Origin: an uncultured Oscillospiraceae bacterium
GTDB lineage: Bacteria > Bacillota > Clostridia > Oscillospirales > Oscillospiraceae
Reading direction: 5' to 3'
DNA: 64,000 bases
NCBI GenBank assembly: GCA_947624985.1
Contig: CANQMO010000001.1
Coordinates: 58,115-122,114, forward strand
Part shown: positions 56,851-64,000 of the stretch, one piece after another
Layout of the letters: every line of letters begins with the position of its first letter
How positions within the stretch are numbered: position 1 is the stretch's first letter
Notes under the pieces: model-generated
Database searches by the model: none
Told to the model about the DNA's origin: nothing
The model's input: only the letters and a program-made list of their open reading frames with translations
Made by a program: the position numbers and the translations under genes

Positions 56851-57975
56851 TCAGCCGGAGGTCTTATTCCGGGCGTAGTCCTCTTCCAGCAGCGCACAGA
56901 TATCGCCGGCGGCGTGGTTGGGGATGACGCGGTGCTGGCACTCGATCATTCTTTCTCTGGCGCCCTCCTCCAGCAGTCTGTCGCAGGCGTCCGTCAGCTC
57001 ATGCTCCGGTGCGTTGACGGCGAGGCTCATACCGTTTTGGGCGAAAAAGTGCATGTTGCTGGTCTCGCAGCCCGGTATGGGCGTGATGTGGACCAGGGCC
57101 GTGCCCACCACGGCCGCCTCGGTGGAAGAAAGCCCGCCGGGCCTGGACAGATACAGGTCGCAGGCCTTCATATAGTCCGCCATCTGATCGGTGAAGCCCA
57201 GCACGGTGCACCGCTGGCCGAAGGCCGCGCGCAGGTCCTCCTCCAGGTCCCGGTTGCTGCCGCAGACAACGATAATATCCGCGCTGGGTCCGTACCGGTC
57301 CAGGAGGATGCCCACCACCTGCTGGATATGCCCCGCGCCGATGCTGCCGCCCGCCACCAGGATGATCTTCCTGTCTGCGGGCAGGCCAAGCCGTTCCCGG
57401 ACAGCGTCCCGGTCCTCCCTTTGATAAAAGGGCGGTCGTACCGGGATGCCCAGGGGACGGATGCGCTCCCGGTCGATGCCCCGGCCCATGAATTCCGCCG
57501 TCAGCTCCTTGGCGGGGATGATATACCGGTCCAGGTCCGTCTCCTCCGTGAAGGGGATGCAGGCGTAGTCCGTGGCGATGAAATACGTCCGGGGGACGCT
57601 TGTCTTGCGCCGCTTCATGCTGGTGAGGATCTCCGCCGGGAACAGGTGGGTGGTCACCACCGCGTCAAAGTGGTGCTCCTCGATATACCGCTCCAATACC
57701 GGTTCCATCTGCCGGTTCAGCTGATAGACCGGCGAGGGGAACGGCAGCTTCCGGTAAACGTCGCCCAGCTTGTAGGCCGCGCCGAAGGCGTTGGGGGCCT
57801 TCTGGGCCAGCAGGATATAGGCTTTGTCGATCACTTCCGCCACTTGATCGTTTTTCAGCGTATAGGGATTGAGGGTCGTGACGGCATGGCCTCTGGCGGC
57901 CATGGCCTCAGCCACCGCCGCGCAGGCGGTGTTGTGTCCCCCGCCGGTGCCGCATGTGAGCATCAATGCGTCCAT
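56851..57975 (-). CDS. GT28-type glycosyltransferase (MGDG synthase/UgtP-like)
   Basis: A 374-residue GT-B glycosyltransferase. It starts MDALMLTCGTGGGHNTACAA with GGAGG ten bases upstream; the GTGGGHN loop is the N-terminal motif of diacylglycerol glucosyl/galactosyltransferases (UgtP, Mgd). VVTTHLFPAEIL, ILVAGGSIGAGHIQQVVGIL and the donor-binding LYLSRPGGLSSTEAAVVGTALVHITPIPGCE with NMHFFAQNGMS follow. It would add a sugar to diacylglycerol. It overlaps the plsY stop by 13 bases, linking phosphatidate synthesis to glycolipid formation. Confidence 0.88.
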   Translation of the reverse strand: MDALMLTCGTGGGHNTACAAVAEAMAARGHAVTTLNPYTLKNDQVAEVIDKAYILLAQKAPNAFGAAYKLGDVYRKLPFPSPVYQLNRQMEPVLERYIEEHHFDAVVTTHLFPAEILTSMKRRKTSVPRTYFIATDYACIPFTEETDLDRYIIPAKELTAEFMGRGIDRERIRPLGIPVRPPFYQREDRDAVRERLGLPADRKIILVAGGSIGAGHIQQVVGILLDRYGPSADIIVVCGSNRDLEEDLRAAFGQRCTVLGFTDQMADYMKACDLYLSRPGGLSSTEAAVVGTALVHITPIPGCETSNMHFFAQNGMSLAVNAPEHELTDACDRLLEEGARERMIECQHRVIPNHAAGDICALLEEDYARNKTSG

Positions 57976-58577
57976 AATAACTTTACCTCCAGATCTTCCC
58001 GCGGCTCGCGGCTCCGATGCAGCCGCAGGCACACCGCCGCCGTGATGAGCGCGAAGCCCAAAAGGACCGGCTTCGCTGCCTTGACAATGACCATGGCCGC
58101 CAGCGTGAGCAGATAGGCGATCACGGTGCGGTAAAAGGTGGGGTCCACCCGCAGCACCACGGACAGGACCACGAACACTGCCGCGAACAGCATCAGCGGC
58201 ATATCGTAGGGACACAGTCCCAGCATCACACCGAAGGTAGTGGCGATGCCCTTGCCCCCGCGGAAATGATGGAAGATGGGAAGGATATGCCCCGCCACCG
58301 GCGCGGCCATCACCAGCGGCAGCGCCCAGCGCTGGGCCGGCGCCGCGGTCCGCAGATACAGATACACCGGCAAAAATCCCTTCGCCAGATCTCCCGCCAG
58401 CGTGAGCATGCCGCACCAGAAACCGCAGTATTGGAAGGCGTTCACGGTCCCCGGGTTCTTGTCAGCGCTTTTTTGGAGTAGTTCCCGCTTCCCGAACAGC
58501 TCCCCCGCCAGCACCGCGAACGGCACGCTGCCGGACAGATACCCGACGGCGATATAGCAGATGCCTCTCAGGTCCAT
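57963..58577 (-). CDS. plsY: acyl-phosphate--glycerol-3-phosphate acyltransferase
   Basis: A 204-residue, about five-helix PlsY. Motifs: YLSGSVPFAVLAGELFGK (motif 1 region), SADKNPGTVNAFQYCG (motif corresponding to GSxNxGATN, with substitutions), LTLAGDLAKGFLPVYL, and GHILPIFHHFRGGKGIATTFGVMLG (phosphate and acyl binding). It acylates glycerol-3-phosphate from acyl-phosphate. The SADKNPGTVNAF loop departs from the usual GSGNxGATN, so it may be a paralogue beside another plsY. First gene of the pair with the glycosyltransferase. Confidence 0.9.
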   Translation of the reverse strand: MDLRGICYIAVGYLSGSVPFAVLAGELFGKRELLQKSADKNPGTVNAFQYCGFWCGMLTLAGDLAKGFLPVYLYLRTAAPAQRWALPLVMAAPVAGHILPIFHHFRGGKGIATTFGVMLGLCPYDMPLMLFAAVFVVLSVVLRVDPTFYRTVIAYLLTLAAMVIVKAAKPVLLGFALITAAVCLRLHRSREPREDLEVKLLWTH

Positions 58578-58682
58578 AGACTCATTGTCGCTCCCTTATG
58601 CTTTCTCCCAAACGCTTATTTTAGCGCTTTGTCTCCTCTCCGTCAACGTTTTGCCCGGTCTGTTTTCATGCAGCCGGGCGGA

Positions 58683-58730
58683 CAAAGCCCTATGCCCGGC
58701 CTTCGGGCATAGGGCTTTGCGCTTTTTGTC
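58683..58730. terminator. terminator hairpin downstream of the coiled-coil gene
   Basis: A perfect 16-bp stem (CAAAGCCCTATGCCCG and complement, loop of 5) followed on the plus strand by CGCTTTTTG. Its core CCTATGCCC/GGGCATAGG recurs at 63560-63590. Confidence 0.7.
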
Positions 58731-58734
58731 TCCG

Positions 58735-60576
58735 TCACGATTCCTCGGCGGGATCTGTGCGGATGATGAATCGGACCGTGCCGGTCATATCCTCCGACAG
58801 GCCGGAGAATGTCGTATACCCCTGGGAGGCGTCCAGCAGGCCGCGGACGGTGTCCACCAGTTTGGCCAGATCGCCATTCACGGCGTCCGCCAGCTTTTGG
58901 ATGCCCTCCCCGTCCAACTGGGCAATGCCGTCTTTGAGCGCCAGCGCACCGTCCCGCAGGGCGTTCACGCCCTCAGGCAGGGCCGTCACGCCCTCCTGGA
59001 CGGAGGCGACGCCGTCCGTATAGGCCGCGAGGCCCGTGACGAACGCCTGCACCTGGTCCAGCTGGGCCTTCAGAGCGCCGATGGTCTCAGCGGCGGCAGA
59101 GAGCTGCTCCGCGGCAGCCTGCTCCTGGGCAACCACCTGGTCGGAGGCCATGTTCTCACTGATGAGCGCATCGATCTGCGCCTCGGTCTGCTGGTCGATG
59201 AGGCTCGTCACCTGCTCGGAGGCCATCTGCTCGGCCGTCTGACCCTCGACCATGGCCTGAACCTCATCGGAGGCCATCTGCTGCTGCACGGCGGCCTCCG
59301 CCTGGGTCTGCTGATCTTCCGTCACGATGCCGGCGTCGATGCCTGCCTGCCAGTCCTCCGGCGTCATGCCCATCGCGGCCAGCACCTGGGTCCTGACCTC
59401 CTCGGTCACGGCCTCCAGGACCTGGGCCGCCACCTGCTCCTGTACCGCCTGGGTGACGGCGGCGCGCACATCCGCCTCATTGGCCCGGACGGCCTGCTCT
59501 ACCTGCTCCTGGGCGGAGGCCTCCACGAAGCTCCCGTCCAGGAGACTTTCCAGCTCCCCGGCGTAGTTGTCCGCCGTCAGCTCCGGCAGCGCCAGTCCCG
59601 CCGCGGCGAGAGCGCTGTTCGCCTGGGCCAGAAGCGCGTCGAAAATCTGCGCCGCGCCGCCTGCCAGGGTGTTGTTGTTCTCCACAAGGGTATCCAGGCC
59701 GGTCTTTAACTCGGCTGCCTTATCCGACAGGGTGACCAGGCCGTCATAGAGCTGACCGGAGCCGTCCGTGAGCTGGGCCATGGCGTCCGTCAGGTCCGTC
59801 ATGGACGATTTGAGATCGTCCGCCTTGTCAAGCCCGGAGGCGTCGGCGGCACTGAAGGGCTCGTTCGTCGCCACCGTCAGCGTCATAGGCGCCTTGAGAT
59901 CGGTGACGTCGGCGCTGATCTCGATGTACTCGGGCAGATCGGGGACATCCTCGCTGTTTTTCAGGTCGAAGCAGTCCCGGACGCCCGGCAGCGCCGCGCC
60001 CAGCACCACGGTATGGGTTCCGTCGTCTACCGCCCTGGCGTTGGTCACCTCGATATTTTCGGTCTGGCTATCGTCCAGCACGAGGCCCGTCAGGAAGATC
60101 ATGGGAACGGTCATGTCCGCGCCCTGCTTATCGTCCGCCCGCAGGGCGTTTTCGTACTCCACCCGCAGGGTCAGCCGGCCTGTGGCGCCGTCTACATCTT
60201 CGGCGGAGATTTCCTCCCCGTCCAGCGTATACAGGAGCTTGACGCCCACGGGCGGGGTCTGGCCGGATGTGCCCTGATAGTACACGTCCTCACCCGCCGT
60301 CTTCCAGGTCAGAGCGCCGTCCTCCCCGGCGGAGAAGTCAGCGTCCCCCTTGACGACGGTGATATCCTCCAGGTCGGACACGTCCGACAGCTCGTCTTTT
60401 CCCTCGCTGTTCTCGATGCGGCAGCTGGACAGCACCTTTTGCACTTCGCCGTCCGCGCCGCAGAGCACATAGACCGTTTCGCTTTTGGTGTTCATCGTCT
60501 CTTCCTCCGCCGCTGCGGCGGAGATCGGGGCGCCCAGGAGCAGTACGCTGAGCGCGGCCGCTAAAAACTTTTTCAT
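58735..60576 (-). CDS. secreted YhgE/Pip-like coiled-coil protein, MMPL partner
   Basis: A 613-residue exported protein, start MKKFLAAALSVLLLGAPISA (signal peptide) after GGAGGTAAGGATC. Residues 30-230 are beta-rich. Residues 230-570 are Ala/Gln/Glu-rich helices with YhgE-type content such as LTDAMAQLTDGSGQLYDGLVTL and GVASVQEGVTALPEGVNALR, and internal repeats of MASDxVxxxxxxQT around 370-440. There is no C-terminal membrane helix. Such proteins normally lie beside MMPL/RND exporters and may extend them across the wall. It is 158 bases downstream of the MMPL gene with R1 copy 2 between. Confidence 0.82.
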   Translation of the reverse strand: MKKFLAAALSVLLLGAPISAAAAEEETMNTKSETVYVLCGADGEVQKVLSSCRIENSEGKDELSDVSDLEDITVVKGDADFSAGEDGALTWKTAGEDVYYQGTSGQTPPVGVKLLYTLDGEEISAEDVDGATGRLTLRVEYENALRADDKQGADMTVPMIFLTGLVLDDSQTENIEVTNARAVDDGTHTVVLGAALPGVRDCFDLKNSEDVPDLPEYIEISADVTDLKAPMTLTVATNEPFSAADASGLDKADDLKSSMTDLTDAMAQLTDGSGQLYDGLVTLSDKAAELKTGLDTLVENNNTLAGGAAQIFDALLAQANSALAAAGLALPELTADNYAGELESLLDGSFVEASAQEQVEQAVRANEADVRAAVTQAVQEQVAAQVLEAVTEEVRTQVLAAMGMTPEDWQAGIDAGIVTEDQQTQAEAAVQQQMASDEVQAMVEGQTAEQMASEQVTSLIDQQTEAQIDALISENMASDQVVAQEQAAAEQLSAAAETIGALKAQLDQVQAFVTGLAAYTDGVASVQEGVTALPEGVNALRDGALALKDGIAQLDGEGIQKLADAVNGDLAKLVDTVRGLLDASQGYTTFSGLSEDMTGTVRFIIRTDPAEES

Positions 60577-60609
60577 GATCCTTACCTCCTGATCTTGGTT
60601 TTGCATCCC

Positions 60610-60800
60610 ATAATGCTTATCTGATGGCGAAACGCCGCAAGGCGTTGCGCCGAGCCGCTTTGCGGCTCAGCAAAACAGCTCGGCTGTTTTGCCAGATAGT
60701 CATTGCAATGAACATCGCGCAAATGATCCTCGGATCATTTGCTGCCAAACGTGTCGTTTGGCAGCGAAAACACTCGTTTTCGCTTTGCGATGGTTATTAT
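60610..60800 (-). repeat. R1 structured repeat, copy 2 (inverted relative to copy 1)
   Basis: Same two-domain hairpin array as 16624-16815 in reverse orientation, about 12 differences in 173 aligned bases. The stem CTGCCAAACG/CGTTTGGCAG has changed at both sides relative to copy 1 (C-G to T-A), so pairing is kept; other changes are mostly in loops. Its right third (60735-60800) is translated as the end of the MMPL gene. Confidence 0.85.
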
Positions 60801-62849
60801 CGTCGTTTTCATGATGAGCCCGTCACAGAGGATGAGCAGCGCGGGCAGGATGAACAGCACGCACAGCATGCTCACCACCGCACCCCGGGCTAGCAGCATA
60901 CACATCGACCGGATGATGTCGATGTTGGAATACAGCGCCACGCCGAAGGTGGCCGCGAACAGCCCGATGCCGCTCACCAGGATGGACGGCGCACATATGC
61001 CCAGCGCCGTGGCCACAGCGTCCTTTTTGTCTCTGCCGCCGGCCCGCTCCTCTTTATAGCGGGTCGTCAGCAATATCGCGTAGTCCACCGTCGCGCCCAG
61101 CTGGATGGTGCTGATGCATATGGGCGCGATGAAGGGCAGCGACTGGCCCAGATAGTGGGGAAGACCCAGGTTGATAAAGATGCCTACCTCAATGACCGCC
61201 ACCAGCAGGAACGGCAGCGAAAGACTCCGCTCCACCAGCAGGATGATCACGAACACCGCCAGGATGGAGATGAGGTTGACGACCTTGAAGTCATGGTCGG
61301 TGGTCTCGATCATATCCTTCATACAGGGAGCTTCGCCGATGAGCATGCCCGTCTCGTCATAATTTTTGAGGATGGCATTGAGCGCGTCGATCTGGGCGTT
61401 GGACTGGTCGCTGGCGACCCGATAGGCAGAGCTTATCAGTATGAGCTCATAGCGGTCCGAGCGGAGCAGTCCGGTGATGGACGCGGGCAGCATCTCCCGT
61501 GGCACCGCTGTGCCCACGACGGACTCCAACCCCAGCACTGTCTTGACGCCGTCCACCCGCTCCATCTCGTCCATCATCGCCTTGACCTGGGGTGCGGGCA
61601 GATTTGCGTCCACCAGCAGCATGTGGGCGGAGGCGATGTCGAACTTATCCCGCAGCTCGCTGTTTGCGATCACGTATGCCATGTCGTCCGGCAGGCTCTC
61701 GCCCAAGTCGTAATAGACCTCGTCGTTCGTCTGGCTGTAGCCGTTGAAGGCGACAGGTACGATCACCACCGTCAGGATGAGGAACACCGGGAACGCCTTG
61801 GTGACGGCCTTGGCAAAGCCGTTCATGGGCGGGATGAGACTGCGGTGGCGGGTCTTCTGCAGGGGCTTGTCGAGCAGAAGCACCAGCGCCGGCAGCACTG
61901 TGACACAGCACAGCACCCCCAGGAGCACGCCCTTCGCCATGACCAGCCCCAGGTCCCGGCCCAGGGTGAAGCTCATGAAGCACAGGGCAATGAAGCCCGC
62001 GATGGTGGTGGCGCTGCTGCCCATGACGCTGGCCATCGTCTTTCTGATCGCCTGCGCCATGGCCTCTTCCTTATCGGGAAAGAACTCCCTTTGTTCGTTA
62101 TAGCTGTTCCAGAGGAAGATGGAGTAATCCATCGTCACGGCCAGCTGCAGCACGGCGGACAGCGCCTTGGTGATATAGGATATCTCGCCGAGAAACCAGT
62201 TGGAGCCCAGATTGAACACGATGGCTATGCCGATGCTGGCCAGGAACACAAAGGGCACGAGCCACCCATTCAGCAGCAGCATCATCGCCGCGCAGGCCAG
62301 CGCCACCGCCAGGCCCACATACACGGGCTCCTCCCGCTCGCACAGCTCCTTCAGGTCCGCCACCAGCGCGGACAGACCCGCCACAAAGCACTTCTCCCCG
62401 GCAATGGCCCGTATCTGGCCCACGGCCTCCATGGTCTCGTCCGCCGAGGTAGACGTGTCAAAAAACACCGCCATCAGCGTGGCGTCATCCGTGTTGAACG
62501 CCCTGTAGATATTCTCGGGCAGCGCTTCCAGGGGGATGGTGAGGTCAGCGACGGTGTCATACCACAGCACCGATTCCACATGGGGCACAGCCTCGATCCG
62601 CTCCCGGAGAGCCGATACGTCCCTTTCCGGCATGTTCTCCACCACGACGAAGGAGAACGCGCCCTTCCCAAAGTCCTCCAACAGCGCGTTTTGCCCGGTC
62701 ACCGTGTCCATGTCCTCCGGCAGGTAGGTCAGCATGTCATAGTTGATCCGGGTGTTCACGAAGCCCATCACCGACGGGATCAGCAGCAGAACGCTGATGA
62801 CCAGGATCGGGACGCGCCACTGGACGATCTTCCTGCATATCCTTTCCAT
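60735..62849 (-). CDS. MMPL/RND family exporter
   Basis: A 704-residue RND-type transporter, start MERICRKIVQWRVPILVISV after AGAGGTGAGTAT. It has two repeats of one plus five helices with sterol-sensing-like cores: YVGLAVALACAAMMLLLNGW, ITKALSAVLQLAVTMDYSIFLWNSYNE (the proton-relay GxxxDY type, here TMDYSI) and IQLGATVDYAILLTTRYKEER. ALPENIYRAF and similar regions form external porter domains. The last 20 or so residues (ITIAKRKRVFSLPNDTFGSK) are encoded by repeat R1. It likely exports a lipid or drug together with the coiled-coil partner, under the divergent TetR. Confidence 0.9.
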   Translation of the reverse strand: MERICRKIVQWRVPILVISVLLLIPSVMGFVNTRINYDMLTYLPEDMDTVTGQNALLEDFGKGAFSFVVVENMPERDVSALRERIEAVPHVESVLWYDTVADLTIPLEALPENIYRAFNTDDATLMAVFFDTSTSADETMEAVGQIRAIAGEKCFVAGLSALVADLKELCEREEPVYVGLAVALACAAMMLLLNGWLVPFVFLASIGIAIVFNLGSNWFLGEISYITKALSAVLQLAVTMDYSIFLWNSYNEQREFFPDKEEAMAQAIRKTMASVMGSSATTIAGFIALCFMSFTLGRDLGLVMAKGVLLGVLCCVTVLPALVLLLDKPLQKTRHRSLIPPMNGFAKAVTKAFPVFLILTVVIVPVAFNGYSQTNDEVYYDLGESLPDDMAYVIANSELRDKFDIASAHMLLVDANLPAPQVKAMMDEMERVDGVKTVLGLESVVGTAVPREMLPASITGLLRSDRYELILISSAYRVASDQSNAQIDALNAILKNYDETGMLIGEAPCMKDMIETTDHDFKVVNLISILAVFVIILLVERSLSLPFLLVAVIEVGIFINLGLPHYLGQSLPFIAPICISTIQLGATVDYAILLTTRYKEERAGGRDKKDAVATALGICAPSILVSGIGLFAATFGVALYSNIDIIRSMCMLLARGAVVSMLCVLFILPALLILCDGLIMKTTIITIAKRKRVFSLPNDTFGSK

Positions 62850-62893
62850 ATACTCACCTCTTGCAATACTTTCCTGCGCCGGCAAGGCGCGAG

Positions 62894-62922
62894 TTGACAT
62901 TTTTGCGAAAATCCATTAGTCT
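62894..62922 (+). promoter_or_regulatory. promoter of TetR gene
   Basis: TTGACA (62894-62899), 17 bases, TAGTCT (62917-62922). The 109-base divergent region also contains the MMPL operon start and is the likely TetR operator region. Confidence 0.55.
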
Positions 62923-62958
62923 TATGGCGTTATCATCAAAGAAAAGGGCATTTTTATT

Positions 62959-63522
62959 ATGGCGAACCTGACCCGCAGCGCCATCAAGGCGGCGCTGATA
63001 AAGTTGTTGAACGACAGGCCCCTGTCCCAGATCACCGTGAAGGACATCGTCTCGGCGTGCGGCATCAACCGCAACACCTTCTATTACCACTACCAGGGCA
63101 TCCCGGAGCTCATAGAGGAGATCGTGGACGACGAGGCGGAGGCCATCATCCAAAGCCACCCCACGCTGGAGACGCTGGAGGACTGCGTGAACGCCATTGT
63201 CCGGGCCGCGCTGGACAAGAGGCGGGCCATCCTGCACATCTATAACTCCGCCAGCCGGGACGTGTACGAGCAATACCTGTGGAACGTGTGCGGCCATGTG
63301 ATCCGCGTCCATCTGAGCACGGTCCTGAACGGCCGGAGGCTGCCGGAGGACGACTGGGAGCTCCTCCACCGCCACTACACCTGCGTGGCTTTCGGATGCG
63401 TCTCCTGGTGGCTGGCCTCCGGCATGAAGGACGACGTGCTGCCCGACCTGCACCGGATCGTCGAACTTCAGAAGGATTCTCTGGAGCAGATGATAGCACG
63501 CTCTCTTGGCAGGGAAAAATAG
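62959..63522 (+). CDS. TetR/AcrR family regulator
   Basis: A 187-residue TetR: SAIKAALIKLLNDRPLSQITVKDIVSACGINRNTFYYHYQGIPELIEEI is the HTH, with the C-terminal helical domain as in the DhaS/TetR_C_8-type proteins of Firmicutes (VCGHVIRVHL, HYTCVAFGCVSWWLASGMKDD). Divergent from the MMPL gene, so it probably represses the exporter until a hydrophobic ligand binds. Confidence 0.93.
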   Translation: MANLTRSAIKAALIKLLNDRPLSQITVKDIVSACGINRNTFYYHYQGIPELIEEIVDDEAEAIIQSHPTLETLEDCVNAIVRAALDKRRAILHIYNSASRDVYEQYLWNVCGHVIRVHLSTVLNGRRLPEDDWELLHRHYTCVAFGCVSWWLASGMKDDVLPDLHRIVELQKDSLEQMIARSLGREK

Positions 63523-63559
63523 GCAAACCCGGTCCTTTGCCCGAAAATTGGATAAATCA

Positions 63560-63598
63560 GGCCCTATGCCCAAAAATCGGGCATAGGACCCATTTTGT
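63560..63598 (+). terminator. terminator of TetR gene
   Basis: Stem GGCCCTATGCCC/GGGCATAGGACC (one mismatch) with CATTTTGTCC following; an alternative longer pairing GCCCGAAAATTGG with a downstream CCAAAAATCGGGC is also possible. Confidence 0.6.
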
Positions 63599-63653
63599 CC
63601 GTATGAAAGGGCTGCCGTCCATGCTATTAGTGGTATCGAAAGAAGGTGCCGTT

Positions 63654-64000
63654 ATGCGATTTCGTTCCGTAACGCCCATTCGGGCCGCCAAGATCAGCTA
63701 TATCGTCATAAGCGCGGTCCTGTGCGTCATAGGCATACTGTTCATGGCGCGGCCCCGCATCTCCGCCACGGCCTTGGGATATATCCTGGGCGCGGCGCTG
63801 GTCATATTCGGCATTGCCAAAATGGCCGGATATTTTGCCAAGGACCTGTACCGTCTGGCGTTCCAATATGACCTGGAGACCGGCATCATCCTGCTGGTGC
63901 TGGGCATTATCATCCTCATCTTCCCCGGCAGGATGATGAACGTCATCAGCATCGCCCTGGGGGTCCTGATCCTGGCGGACGGACTGTTCAAGATACGCAT
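63654..64000 (+). CDS. HdeD/DUF308 family membrane protein, partial
   Basis: An open frame from ATG 63654 to the end of the window, 115 codons: MRFRSVTPIRAAKISYIVIS onward, with about four helices (VLCVIGILFMARPR, ATALGYILGAALVIFGIAKM, ETGIILLVLGIIILIFPG, IALGVLILADGLF). Short helical hairpins punctuated by Pro-Gly/Gly turns are typical of the DUF308/HdeD repeat. The C-terminus lies outside the window. GAAGGTGCCGTT precedes the ATG. Role unknown in Firmicutes; HdeD is an acid-stress protein in E. coli. Confidence 0.75.
   Translation, partial: MRFRSVTPIRAAKISYIVISAVLCVIGILFMARPRISATALGYILGAALVIFGIAKMAGYFAKDLYRLAFQYDLETGIILLVLGIIILIFPGRMMNVISIALGVLILADGLFKIR

Noticed and set aside
1..64000. 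tRNA and rRNA genes, intact transposases or integrases
   Set aside because: None recognised on either strand by eye; a dedicated scan (tRNAscan, Rfam, ISfinder) was not possible, so very divergent cases could be missed.

Overview
The window reads as chromosomal DNA of a GC-rich, anaerobic, spore-forming Firmicute, most likely an Oscillospiraceae (Flavonifractor/Oscillibacter-like) gut bacterium. This is inferred from dipicolinate synthase genes (endospores), reverse rubrerythrin and Feo iron uptake (anaerobe), MurT/GatD-type cell-wall genes, an FMN-riboswitch-controlled RibU, strong GGAGG ribosome binding sites and high-GC codon use. No rRNA, tRNA, CRISPR array, intact transposase or phage structural module was seen. 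Species assignment is inference only.

Layout. 1-5.5 kb: end of a flavodoxin-like reductase, an AT-richer three-gene operon (carbon-nitrogen hydrolase, winged-helix protein, unknown protein) behind a strong promoter with a palindromic operator, a CHAP/peptidoglycan-binding hydrolase, a MarR/OhrR regulator and a frameshifted small coiled-coil gene. 5.5-16.6 kb: housekeeping and membrane genes (YhcH, DUF1015, dpaAB, CDF and Na/Pi transporters, an orphan adenylation enzyme with CvpA, ECF sigma/anti-sigma, Rieske FAD oxidoreductase). 16.6-28.5 kb: threonine aldolase, FMN riboswitch-ribU, a secreted DUF4015-type glycosidase, murT with a degenerate gatD, reverse rubrerythrin, ATP-grasp, NhaC, alr and a second ECF module. 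29-34.8 kb: a PAP2-GDPD fusion, a third ECF module with an ABC exporter, and ogt. 34.9-39.3 kb: a four-gene operon consistent with methylthioadenosine salvage by deamination (mtaD, mtnA, pnp). 39.4-47 kb: MATE exporter, an XRE/small-protein pair, the feo iron operon (feoA, feoA, feoB, FeoB-associated protein) under three TTAG-N6-CTAA operators, hemolysin III and an XRE-TPR regulator. 47-52.3 kb: redox genes (epimerase-like reductase, LysR, SDR, flavodoxin) and a DMT exporter. 52.4-56.8 kb: NEW3-ABC exporter operon, then a degraded, repeat-rich patch. 56.8-64 kb: plsY plus a GT28-like glycosyltransferase (glycolipid synthesis), an MMPL/RND exporter with a secreted coiled-coil partner and divergent TetR, and a partial HdeD-like protein.

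The most unusual material is non-coding. A ~191-bp, two-domain, multi-hairpin element (R1) occurs in two inverted copies 44 kb apart; most differences fall in loops and one stem position has a compensatory change, and one copy supplies the C-terminal tail of the MMPL protein. Several other hairpin clusters lie at gene ends, a second repeat family (R2) has three copies, and a 19-bp tandem TTTAACG array lies next to one of them. Among proteins, the GatD homologue lacks both the catalytic Cys and His expected of the family, the nitrilase operon is unrecognised, and the PAP2-GDPD fusion joins two lipid-turnover enzymes.
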